47,434 nt of DNA from a virus. The notes below the pieces were generated by a model. The model made no database searches, was not told where the DNA came from, and saw nothing but the letters and a program-made list of their open reading frames with translations. The stretch is taken from the IMG/VR virus record IMGVR_UViG_3300022752_000116, positions 1-47,434 of that record. One strand, given 5' to 3'. Numbering within the stretch: position 1 is the first letter of the stretch; the number at the start of each line of letters is the position of its first letter. Of the stretch, positions 41,538 through 47,434 are shown piece after piece. The position numbers and the translations under genes are program-made.

Positions 41538-41817
41538 CTTCGTATGTGATTGTGTTAATCAATTTAAGTTTTTCTTCATCAGACCATGACTTCAAATAAT
41601 CATTATCTTGATTAAATAAATTCATATAGTCTGTTGCAGATAATTCCCTTGTTGATAGAATTACCTCATCAATGTGCTTCTGTGAGAATTCATGAAACTC
41701 ATGGTTACCTGCTTCACAAGTCACTTCATCCATGGCATGACTTTCATCACGAGCCTCTACGACATAACGCAAACGAAACATTGATACTGTTTCAACCAAA
41801 TACAATTTCTTTTCCAT
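41512..41817 (-). CDS. small conserved protein, unknown
   Basis: 101 residues from ATG 41817. The strong ribosome binding site GGAGG lies in the last codons of the upstream homing endonuclease gene (GTG GAG GTT TGA). MEKKLYLVETVSMFRLRYVV and EARDESHAMDEVTCEAGNHE suggest a small beta-alpha domain, then FSQKHIDEVILSTREL. Seen widely in T4-like phages as hypothetical. Confidence 0.65.
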   Translation of the reverse strand: MEKKLYLVETVSMFRLRYVVEARDESHAMDEVTCEAGNHEFHEFSQKHIDEVILSTRELSATDYMNLFNQDNDYLKSWSDEEKLKLINTITYEDEKDSNNG

Positions 41818-41818
41818 A

Positions 41819-42394
41819 TCAAACCTCCACAAATTTCAATTTCCAACCTTTATGTTGTTTTCTTTTACCACGTAAAACTGCATAAAGATGACTTCTGTTC
41901 AAATTATTATCAATACAGAATTGTTTTAGATTATGTACCATAATTATTTTACCATTATACTCTAGTCTATGTTCCTTGGCAAGTGTATTTGAAATTTTCC
42001 TTTTTGTTTCCTGAGGAATTGATTTACCATACCAAAATCCTTTTTCACCTTTTTGCTCTTTGGATTTCTTTTTTCTATATTCTTCTGAAGGAATCCATCC
42101 TAATGTACCATCACCACCAAGTGTTTCATTATATCCATTCAAATATGAATTATATTCATTGATAAAATATGATTCCATTACATTCAGACAATGTTTTCCA
42201 TCTTTCGACTGATATATAACTTCCCATTCAAAATTTTCCCATCCATATTTGTTGAATGCTAAATAAATTTTACTTTTTCTTGATTTCAAATAATGTTTGT
42301 GTTGGTTTTTTCTTCTTGGCCACTGTGAATCAAATCCAATGTAGTTTTTACCATTGATTTTGTTTGTTATCTTATATATTGAATAAATAGGCAT
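41819..42394 (-). CDS. GIY-YIG homing endonuclease (copy C)
   Basis: 191 residues. Catalytic domain MPIYSIYKITNKINGKNYIG, FDSQWPRRKNQH, YGWENFEWEVIYQS, NVMESYFINEYNSY and LGGDGTLG closely parallels copy A (residues 1-95 largely the same), so the two are paralogues. The C-terminal DNA-binding part differs: KKKSKEQKGEKGFWYGK, SIPQETKRKISNTLAKE, and a final helix-turn-helix-like FCIDNNLNRSHLYAVLRGKR. Inserted in the same direction as its neighbours, between the phosphoesterase and a small gene whose ribosome binding site it supplies. Confidence 0.92.
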   Translation of the reverse strand: MPIYSIYKITNKINGKNYIGFDSQWPRRKNQHKHYLKSRKSKIYLAFNKYGWENFEWEVIYQSKDGKHCLNVMESYFINEYNSYLNGYNETLGGDGTLGWIPSEEYRKKKSKEQKGEKGFWYGKSIPQETKRKISNTLAKEHRLEYNGKIIMVHNLKQFCIDNNLNRSHLYAVLRGKRKQHKGWKLKFVEV

Positions 42395-42462
42395 TGCTGA
42401 TACTCCCTTAAAGTATTAGAGTGGATGCGGGCTCTCACACCGGCGATCCACACCTATTTATA
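42395..42462 (-). promoter_or_regulatory. late promoter and structured 5' leader of GIY-YIG copy C
   Basis: Minus strand TATAAATA at 42462-42455, containing the TAA stop of the phosphoesterase, then GGTGTGGATCGCC, variable loop, CGCATCCACTCTAA, ATACT-TTAAGGG-AGTAT and CAGCA before the ATG. Stem 1 GTGGAT/ATCCAC, stem 2 ATACT/AGTAT with the ribosome binding site AAGGG in the loop. Same architecture as the leaders of copies A and B. Confidence 0.75.
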
Positions 42463-43312
42463 CATCAACATACTGTAACTTGAATTTGTCGGCTATATCT
42501 TCATATGCATCATATCCTCTTGGATTACACACGATGCGAGTTGAACCAATCATATAATCAAAATTATTGTGGCAATGGCCATGAGTCCACAATTTGATTT
42601 GTGGATGATCCATGATGAATTCATCTAATGCAGTACTGTAACCACCATTCATAATCACTTCATCCACATAACGTGGATGTGTTGACGATTTACTTGGTGC
42701 ATGGTGACCAACAACAACGAATTTCTGGTCAAACTTACCTTCAATCATCAATCGTATATATTCAATCATTTTTCTGTGGTCTTCCACAGCATCTTCTGGT
42801 GAGAATTTAGCGGTGCGAGTTGCAAACTTACCTTCATGGTCTCTGAAATTCACTACACGATTACCATTCTCGACACAACGAAAATCATTCATCATACCAG
42901 TCATAGCATTCAATGTGATTGGATCTTCTTTGTTCATGTCAGTCCACAATGTACCACCAATGAATGTTACATCACCGATTGCAATCATCTGTTTATCTAA
43001 TATGTATAGATTATCCAAATAACCAAGCTTATCACGTAGATGTGCAATAGTATCCCTAAAATCACCGTGATAATGTTCATGGTTTCCAACGATGTAGATA
43101 ACATAAGGGAATCTAAGACCGCACTCTTGAAAGAATTCATGCGCTCCAGCACTACGGTCAAACCTGTCGAAAATACCATGTTCATCCCTATTCATCAAAT
43201 CTTTAGCAACACAAATATCTCCACCAAGAATAAGCACATCAGCGCCTTCGGTGTTTTCAAGGCTGATAGGAGCAAATTCAAGGTGAATATCTGAACAAAC
43301 TGCAATCTTCAT
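42458..43312 (-). CDS. calcineurin-like metallophosphoesterase
   Basis: 284 residues. Metal-binding motifs in order: CSDIH (Asp8, His10), LILGGDICV, YIVGNHEHYHGD, VVVGHHAPS and WTHGHCHNNF. All ligands of a dinuclear centre are present. Phage relatives are annotated as generic phosphoesterases; substrates could be nucleic-acid ends, cyclic nucleotides or phosphoproteins. Its stop codon lies inside the late promoter of the downstream homing endonuclease. Confidence 0.88.
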   Translation of the reverse strand: MKIAVCSDIHLEFAPISLENTEGADVLILGGDICVAKDLMNRDEHGIFDRFDRSAGAHEFFQECGLRFPYVIYIVGNHEHYHGDFRDTIAHLRDKLGYLDNLYILDKQMIAIGDVTFIGGTLWTDMNKEDPITLNAMTGMMNDFRCVENGNRVVNFRDHEGKFATRTAKFSPEDAVEDHRKMIEYIRLMIEGKFDQKFVVVGHHAPSKSSTHPRYVDEVIMNGGYSTALDEFIMDHPQIKLWTHGHCHNNFDYMIGSTRIVCNPRGYDAYEDIADKFKLQYVDV

Positions 43313-43515
43313 TTTTTTCTTTCTACGTAAATACCTTTGTATGGTTTACACACTGTTTGATTTTCAAACAATCTAACGGTTTGGCAATCCAGTCCAGTAT
43401 TGTAACTTAACATATGGTCTGTCGGTGTTTTGTCGGTTGCAACATAAACACCAGTACTTATTACAGTTGAAGCAACAGCACAACTATTGAGCAACAATAA
43501 TAATAGATATCGCAT
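43309..43515 (-). CDS. small lipoprotein
   Basis: 68 residues: MRYLLLLLLNSCAVASTVIS with a short signal sequence and lipobox LNSC, cleavage before Cys12. The mature part ATDKTPTDHMLSYNTGLDCQ then TVRLFENQTVCKP resembles a family of small bacterial lipoproteins with a T-D-H...DC...C pattern. The two Cys (DCQ, VCK) may form a disulfide. Likely anchored in the host envelope. It could be host-derived. Confidence 0.68.
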   Translation of the reverse strand: MRYLLLLLLNSCAVASTVISTGVYVATDKTPTDHMLSYNTGLDCQTVRLFENQTVCKPYKGIYVERKK

Positions 43516-43734
43516 TTACTGAATCGTTTGATTTGGTGTGTCCATTATACTGGATTGTGCCAAAGAAAGCAACCGTTCTGTGTCGGATACACCTTCAAGT
43601 TGTCGTGAAAGAGCAACAATCCTGGCCAACACCACGGCTGTTATAACATTAAAATCAATTTCATATTTTAGGCAACTATCCATTAATAGGTCATCTATTT
43701 TTTCGGATAATTCTAATAATTTTTCATCAATCAT
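43516..43734 (-). CDS. small helical protein, unknown
   Basis: 72 residues from ATG 43734; TTG 43740 is possible but weaker. MIDEKLLELSEKIDDLLMDS then YEIDFNVITAVVLARIVALS and EGVSDTERLLSLAQSSIMDT are three predicted helices. Short conserved proteins of this shape occur in T4-like aquatic phages. It overlaps the end of the upstream acidic protein. Confidence 0.58.
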   Translation of the reverse strand: MIDEKLLELSEKIDDLLMDSCLKYEIDFNVITAVVLARIVALSRQLEGVSDTERLLSLAQSSIMDTPNQTIQ

Positions 43735-44005
43735 TTTCAATCATTTCATATGTAATATCATAGCCACCCTTGCGGTCTGTCCACCAATCATCTTCGTCCA
43801 TCCAATCCCAGTCAAAGTAGATATCATTCTCTGTAGCAGATTCAATAAAATCTTCAACTGGCAAATCACCACTTACAATATCATTGTAGATTTCTTGTGC
43901 TTCAAGTTCATCAACATCATATACAGCCATTACATCATCAACTGTAATCTCCATGTTGTATCGTTTCTCTACTTGATGCCATTCAGACTTTACGATAGTG
44001 ACCAT
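43727..44005 (-). CDS. small acidic protein, unknown
   Basis: 92 residues, highly acidic. VDDVMAVYDVDELEAQEIYN forms a helix pair, followed by IYFDWDWMDEDDWWTDRKGG, very rich in Asp and Trp. The negative surface could mimic DNA, as some phage anti-host proteins do, but no family is recognised. Overlaps the upstream membrane protein by 23 bases. Confidence 0.55.
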   Translation of the reverse strand: MVTIVKSEWHQVEKRYNMEITVDDVMAVYDVDELEAQEIYNDIVSGDLPVEDFIESATENDIYFDWDWMDEDDWWTDRKGGYDITYEMIEND

Positions 44006-44480
44006 GTTTCTTTCCTTTAAATTTAATATCTTCCAACAATTCTCTTTCTTCTTTCACTCTATCATCCCACAATTCATCACATTGTGTTTTGGTGTAGTCA
44101 GCTAGATTGATACATCTTTCCATGAATTCACCACGAATATCTCTTTTTTCTGTTAAGTCTACATGAGGCCTAACAGGTTCAGATAAGTCAACGTGAGGTT
44201 TAACAGGTTCAGAAGGTTTTACCTGATTGATAACTTCTTCTTTCTTTTGAATCACTACCTCTGGTTTCTTTTCAACCACAGGTACAGATACTGGTTCTTT
44301 AACATCACTTTTATGGTTGGCCAAAACTACTACAGCACCTAAGGCCAAACAACCAATGATGATATGTTTCCAATAAAGGAACAAAATTACACCAAAGATA
44401 AAAATACCAAGGCCAATCAATACCATCGTTTCAAGGGTATCTTGTGAAAAGCCTAATCTGTTAACAACTTCGGAATACAT
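43983..44480 (-). CDS. membrane protein with Pro/Val repeats and soluble tail
   Basis: 165 residues. Two adjacent hydrophobic helices at about 18-36 (MVLIGLGIFIFGVILFLYW) and 39-55 (IIIGCLALGAVVVLANH). Next is a Pro/Val/Lys linker with two copies of SEPV(K/R)PHVDL. The C-terminal domain DIRGEFMERCINLADYTKTQ and CDELWDDRVKEERELLEDIK is charged and helical with a Cys pair. It resembles periplasm-spanning proteins anchored in the inner membrane. No recognised family. Confidence 0.62.
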   Translation of the reverse strand: MYSEVVNRLGFSQDTLETMVLIGLGIFIFGVILFLYWKHIIIGCLALGAVVVLANHKSDVKEPVSVPVVEKKPEVVIQKKEEVINQVKPSEPVKPHVDLSEPVRPHVDLTEKRDIRGEFMERCINLADYTKTQCDELWDDRVKEERELLEDIKFKGKKHGHYRKV

Positions 44481-44489
44481 GACAATACC

Positions 44490-44789
44490 TTATTTGAATG
44501 GATCACAATGTACGTTTACTGGAATCATAACAACACCTTTGGCAGTTTTCTGTGAAAGGTATTCAACTGTAGGTTTCATTTTTGCATTAATGCAATCACG
44601 TGAACCTTCAATAACATCAATTCGTTTCATAGCGACAGGACCTGTATAGTTGCCAATCTTGGCATCTTCAACAGCAACAGCAGGCGCTTGAGCAACAGGT
44701 TTTTCTGGTGCTTCAATTTCAACAATCTGTGGTTTGCTTGCACAACCAACAACCAAAACTAAGGGTAAGAACCAAAGCTTATTCATCAT
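44490..44789 (-). CDS. Pro/Ala-rich lipoprotein
   Basis: 99 residues: signal MMNKLWFLPLVLVVGCASKP with lipobox LVVGC, then a Pro/Ala/Glu arm (EIEAPEKPVAQAPAVAVEDA), and a C-terminal domain with SRDCINAKMKPTVEYLSQKT and VVMIPVNVHCDPFK. AAGGAGAATT precedes the ATG. Probably outer-membrane anchored; paired with the neighbouring inner-membrane protein it could span the periplasm, but a spanin role is only a guess. Confidence 0.7.
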   Translation of the reverse strand: MMNKLWFLPLVLVVGCASKPQIVEIEAPEKPVAQAPAVAVEDAKIGNYTGPVAMKRIDVIEGSRDCINAKMKPTVEYLSQKTAKGVVMIPVNVHCDPFK

Positions 44790-44961
44790 AATTCTCCTTC
44801 ACACTCCATGCCATAAACAAAATAACAACAACATCAAAAATCACACCAGAAGTATTATCTATTGTGATATCAGTCAACAAACAACTGAACATGAAACCCA
44901 TGGTAAACCATGCAATCTCAAAACCATACTCATTCAAAAAATTAACTATTTTTTCCAACAT
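44779..44961 (-). CDS. small two-helix membrane protein
   Basis: 60 residues from ATG 44961. Two hydrophobic helices (YGFEIAWFTMGFMFSCLLTD and GVIFDVVVILFMAWSV) joined by a short ITIDNTS loop, hairpin topology with both ends probably cytoplasmic. Overlaps both neighbours. The size fits small phage membrane effectors, with no family recognised. Confidence 0.6.
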   Translation of the reverse strand: MLEKIVNFLNEYGFEIAWFTMGFMFSCLLTDITIDNTSGVIFDVVVILFMAWSVKENYDE

Positions 44962-45175
44962 TACGAATCCTATCAATTAACAAATTGGCTTCGGCTGTAT
45001 CAGTAACATCATCAAGCAATTCATGCTCTTGTGTTAACAATTCAGCCTTTGCCATACGAATCAAACTCAAAGCATAATCAACATCACCGTTGTCTGCTTG
45101 GTCTAACCATTCTTCAAACGATTCATCGGTTGTATTAAGAATGAAATGGAGATTATCACGGTCCCAATCGTTCAT
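44942..45175 (-). CDS. small acidic helical protein, unknown
   Basis: 77 residues: MNDWDRDNLHFILNTTDESF, EEWLDQADNGDVDYALSLIR and MAKAELLTQEHELLDDVTDT. Two long helices with a conserved FEEWLDQAD segment common in T4-like phage hypotheticals. Overlaps the upstream gene by 4 bases. Confidence 0.62.
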   Translation of the reverse strand: MNDWDRDNLHFILNTTDESFEEWLDQADNGDVDYALSLIRMAKAELLTQEHELLDDVTDTAEANLLIDRIRNVGKNS

Positions 45176-45390
45176 GCTATTTTACCCAACACAGTATAAA
45201 TCAATTGATCCAATTCATGTGAAAAGTCTTTGCCATTTCTACGATTTTGGTAAATGGCTTCTACGATTTCTTTTGAACTGGTGTCAGTCATATAACCACG
45301 ATTTTCCAATTCATCAATCAAATCATCGGTTTCAAAATAAGTAAGGTCAACATCAACCTCAACTTCTGTATAAACTGTGCGGGATACCAT
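45172..45390 (-). CDS. small conserved protein, unknown
   Basis: 72 residues beginning with a strand-rich VSRTVYTEVEVDVDLTYFET, followed by DDLIDELENRGYMTDTSSKE and a helix ending IYTVLGKIA. The DDLIDELENRGY segment is reminiscent of small host and phage regulators. No firm assignment. Confidence 0.6.
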   Translation of the reverse strand: MVSRTVYTEVEVDVDLTYFETDDLIDELENRGYMTDTSSKEIVEAIYQNRRNGKDFSHELDQLIYTVLGKIA

Positions 45391-45391
45391 A

Positions 45392-45727
45392 TCAAGCCTC
45401 AGCAGTTTCTGCTTCTTGGACTTCGGTTACTTCAGCAACAGCAGGTGATGCGGGTACAATTTTACCAACATAACGACCATCAGCATTAAACTCGGTATAA
45501 TTCAACAACTGATAAGCCTTGACGTTACGGCCTTCTTTGATAACTTTCACAATACCACCATCTTTGCGGATATTGTAAATGTTTGTGGACAAGCGATACA
45601 ACACCGCTTCTTGGTCTGTACCTTTAAAGACTGAGGCAATCTCATCAGGTGTTACAGGGTTGCCAGACAGGAGAACCTGTGTGATTTTTTCATGGCGGTT
45701 AATCTTACCTTTACGAACTGTATTCAT
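45392..45727 (-). CDS. putative winged-helix DNA-binding protein
   Basis: 111 residues. KINRHEKITQVLLSGNPVTP followed by EIASVFKGTDQEAVLYRLST and NIYNIRKDGGIVKVIKEGRN is a helix-helix-helix-wing arrangement: the ITxxLLxGNPVTxxEI segment and the DGGIVKVI wing are typical. The C-terminus is an acidic Ala/Val/Glu tail. Likely binds DNA, perhaps as a transcriptional regulator in early infection. Specificity unknown. Confidence 0.65.
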   Translation of the reverse strand: MNTVRKGKINRHEKITQVLLSGNPVTPDEIASVFKGTDQEAVLYRLSTNIYNIRKDGGIVKVIKEGRNVKAYQLLNYTEFNADGRYVGKIVPASPAVAEVTEVQEAETAEA

Positions 45728-45770
45728 AATATATTTCCTTCAAAAAAAGTTTACCAGATTCAATTATACA

Positions 45771-46334
45771 TCAAATACCGTCTGGTGGCAATACCTGATG
45801 TTTTTTTACACATTTATCATTATGATATCTACCAATATTACCTGGATTGGTTTCAAAACCACAATGAACACATTTTATTCTTTTGGATTTCATGGATTCG
45901 GAAATTAATTTCTTTTTTTCTAAACTCATTGGCTTGGACCATTTATATCCACCTAAACCAGTTTTACCTTTATTCCAAGGTTCTTTTCCTGTTTTATCAA
46001 ATGCCTTTAACCAATTTTCCCTAGATTCACCTTGAATATCTGGTCGTCCAGATTTACTTCCACCAGAACCACCTTTGTGTGAATTATATTTCGGTTTAAG
46101 TTCTTCAATCCAATATATTTCTCTTTCATCCAACAACTCCTTAGAATCCACAGTTTCAATCAATTCAATTTCAAAATTAACATATCCATGATATCTCATG
46201 GCATTGTGCAAATGATAATTTGAACCGTGATTGGCTGTATTTCTATGATTTCTCATTCTTTTCAACAAATCTTTTGTTGTTTGGCCGATATAAAAATCAC
46301 CATTGATTTTGTTAGTTATCTTGTAAATGTGCAT
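45771..46334 (-). CDS. GIY-YIG homing endonuclease (copy D) with zinc finger
   Basis: 187 residues. The catalytic domain starts MHIYKITNKINGDFYIGQTT, with Arg in KRMRNHR, HGYVNFEIELIETV, and Glu in DEREIYWIEELKPKYN, ending GGSGG. A NUMOD-like linker (PWNKGKTGLGGYKWSKPMSL, EKKKLISESMKSKR) leads to a zinc finger CVHCGFETNPGNIGRYHNDK plus Cys. It is a different lineage from copies A-C. It lies between the CobS-like and winged-helix genes, same strand, with a late promoter inside a hairpin just upstream. Confidence 0.92.
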   Translation of the reverse strand: MHIYKITNKINGDFYIGQTTKDLLKRMRNHRNTANHGSNYHLHNAMRYHGYVNFEIELIETVDSKELLDEREIYWIEELKPKYNSHKGGSGGSKSGRPDIQGESRENWLKAFDKTGKEPWNKGKTGLGGYKWSKPMSLEKKKLISESMKSKRIKCVHCGFETNPGNIGRYHNDKCVKKHQVLPPDGI

Positions 46335-46340
46335 TTAATT

Positions 46341-46374
46341 CTCCAGTAACACAATTATTTATGCGTTACTGGAG
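46341..46374 (-). promoter_or_regulatory. late promoter within RBS-sequestering inverted repeat (copy D)
   Basis: CTCCAGTAAC (minus 46374-46365) and GTTACTGGAG (46350-46341) form a perfect 10-bp stem. The loop contains CATAAATA (46363-46356), and the 3' arm contains the GGAG ribosome binding site 6 bases before the ATG. Readthrough mRNA would hide the site; a late transcript starting near 46350 would lack the 5' arm and expose it. Confidence 0.8.
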
Positions 46375-46381
46375 TTTCACA

Positions 46382-47434
46382 TCAAAATGGGATTTCTTCA
46401 TCAAGATTTGGAGAAACTATAACAGTATCAGGATTCACTGTAACATCCACTTTTGAATAAAGATCCATAAATGCTGTTTTTGTTTCATTATCAAATCTAG
46501 AAACACACAACTGAATAGCCTTCATTTTGTCACCAAAAATTTTATATGCTTTCGCAATATGTACCAGTCGCCGTGTAGAAATAACTTCGTCAACAGCACC
46601 TTGTTCAAAGGATTGCCGAACAATATCAGCCCATTGTACCAGTTTATCAACAAAATCTTTATCATCAATTAATGATGAAATAATTTTTTTCTCTACTTTT
46701 TGGTCTGGAAATTCCTGTTCAACAGTAATCGGGAAACGTTCCAAGAAAGCAGAATCTAAAATTTGTGCTAGGTATCTTCCTTCTTCGCTGCCTTGGCCTT
46801 TGGTGTTTGCAGTAGCAATCACGTTGAAGCCAGATTTTGGATAAACCATCTCACCGTTTTTCTTGTTGTAGTATGGTTTGCCCTCTAAGATACCTTGCAA
46901 ACACATTAACTTATTAGAACCACGGTCTACCTCGTCAATCAATAGAACAGCACCACGCTTCATTGCAGTAATAACAGGACCATCACGATTAACCACATTG
47001 CCGTTAACGAGAGTAGGACCACCAAGTAAATCACTTTCGTCAGTTTCGATTGAGATATTGACACGGATACATTCACGTTGGAGTGTGGCACAAACTTGCT
47101 CAACCATGAGTGTCTTGCCATTTCCTGATAGGCCAGTGATGAAAACAGGATAAAATTGACCAGACTTAACAATATTGTTAAGGTCTTTGTAAAAACCAAA
47201 AGGGACATAATCTTTATACTTTTCGGGAATTGAAACGTCAGATTCATCAACCAGTTTTGGTTGTTTGAATTCAAGTACTTGTGCAGCGAGAGCCACTTCA
47301 AATTCAGGTTCTTTGATTTGAGGTTTTGTGCCAATGTCAGGTAGTTGATACTGACCACGTTCAGCACGAAATTCAGACTTGGTTACAAACCAATAGGGGA
47401 ATGTGATGCTGTTTTCTTCCACGACACGTTGAAT
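46382..47434 (-). CDS. CobS-like MoxR-class AAA+ ATPase, possibly 5'-incomplete
   Basis: At least 346 residues counted from GTG 47422; the frame stays open to the right edge, so the real start may lie outside. Walker A GLSGNGKT (97-104 from the GTG), Walker B GAVLLIDEVDR, sensor motif FNVIATANTKGQGSEEGRY, and Arg finger DSAFLERFPITVE are present. This is the cobaltochelatase CobS-like ATPase frequent in T4-like marine phages. Its phage function is unproven: the CobN/CobT partners are not in this window, and a MoxR-like remodelling role is possible. Confidence 0.85.
   Translation of the reverse strand: MQRVVEENSITFPYWFVTKSEFRAERGQYQLPDIGTKPQIKEPEFEVALAAQVLEFKQPKLVDESDVSIPEKYKDYVPFGFYKDLNNIVKSGQFYPVFITGLSGNGKTLMVEQVCATLQRECIRVNISIETDESDLLGGPTLVNGNVVNRDGPVITAMKRGAVLLIDEVDRGSNKLMCLQGILEGKPYYNKKNGEMVYPKSGFNVIATANTKGQGSEEGRYLAQILDSAFLERFPITVEQEFPDQKVEKKIISSLIDDKDFVDKLVQWADIVRQSFEQGAVDEVISTRRLVHIAKAYKIFGDKMKAIQLCVSRFDNETKTAFMDLYSKVDVTVNPDTVIVSPNLDEEIPF

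Overview
The window is a contiguous piece of an AT-rich, T4-type myovirus genome. The T4-family genes are recognisable from their protein sequences: baseplate wedge (gp25, gp6, gp8, gp53, a gp7-position protein), baseplate hub and spike (gp5-like, PAAR tip, gp27-like, gp48-like, gp26/gp51), head completion (gp4), a gp19-like tube protein, the replication and late-transcription trio gp33-gp59-gp32, and the auxiliary genes PhoH and CobS-like ATPase that are common in aquatic T4-like phages. The host is Gram-negative: the phage encodes an outer-membrane beta-barrel with a terminal Phe and two lipoproteins with lipoboxes. A circularly permuted tmRNA gene points to a proteobacterial lineage, because two-piece tmRNAs are known from alphaproteobacteria, some betaproteobacteria and cyanobacteria. 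I cannot name the host.

Layout. 1-21874 (minus strand) is one long late operon read right to left: gp48-like, gp53, gp27-like, gp5-like spike, PAAR tip, gp25, gp6, gp7-position protein, a fibre-like protein, gp8, a 2093-residue DUF4815-type protein, a small coiled coil, an S74 self-cleaving tail fibre and the start of another fibre. 21908-28175 (plus strand) holds gp4, a conserved virion protein, the gp19-like protein, gp26/gp51 and two large hub or tape-measure-region proteins, one with a GH19-type lytic domain. 28181-31742 (minus) is gp33, gp59, a HAD phosphatase and gp32, with a cell-wall hydrolase upstream. 31782-37037 (minus) mixes a small conserved protein, the outer-membrane protein, the tmRNA, two glycine-rich adhesin-like proteins, a PD-(D/E)XK exonuclease and PhoH. 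37054-47434 (minus) is a dense run of small, mostly uncharacterised early or middle genes, with GalE, a metallophosphoesterase, lipoproteins, small membrane proteins and the CobS-like AAA+ ATPase.

Five free-standing homing endonuclease genes (four GIY-YIG, one HNH) are scattered between these blocks, each with a T4-type late promoter (TATAAATA or CATAAATA) just upstream. Three of the GIY-YIG genes share the same short structured 5' leader although one encodes a different protein subfamily. The fourth has its late promoter inside the loop of an inverted repeat that covers its ribosome binding site, the arrangement known for T4 I-TevI.

The most notable signals are: (1) a permuted tmRNA with tag ANDESYRIAA and its own sigma70-type promoter at 32604-32954; (2) a -1 programmed frameshift signal joining gp26 to gp51 at 25012-25081; (3) the covarying leader RNA shared by three homing endonuclease genes.
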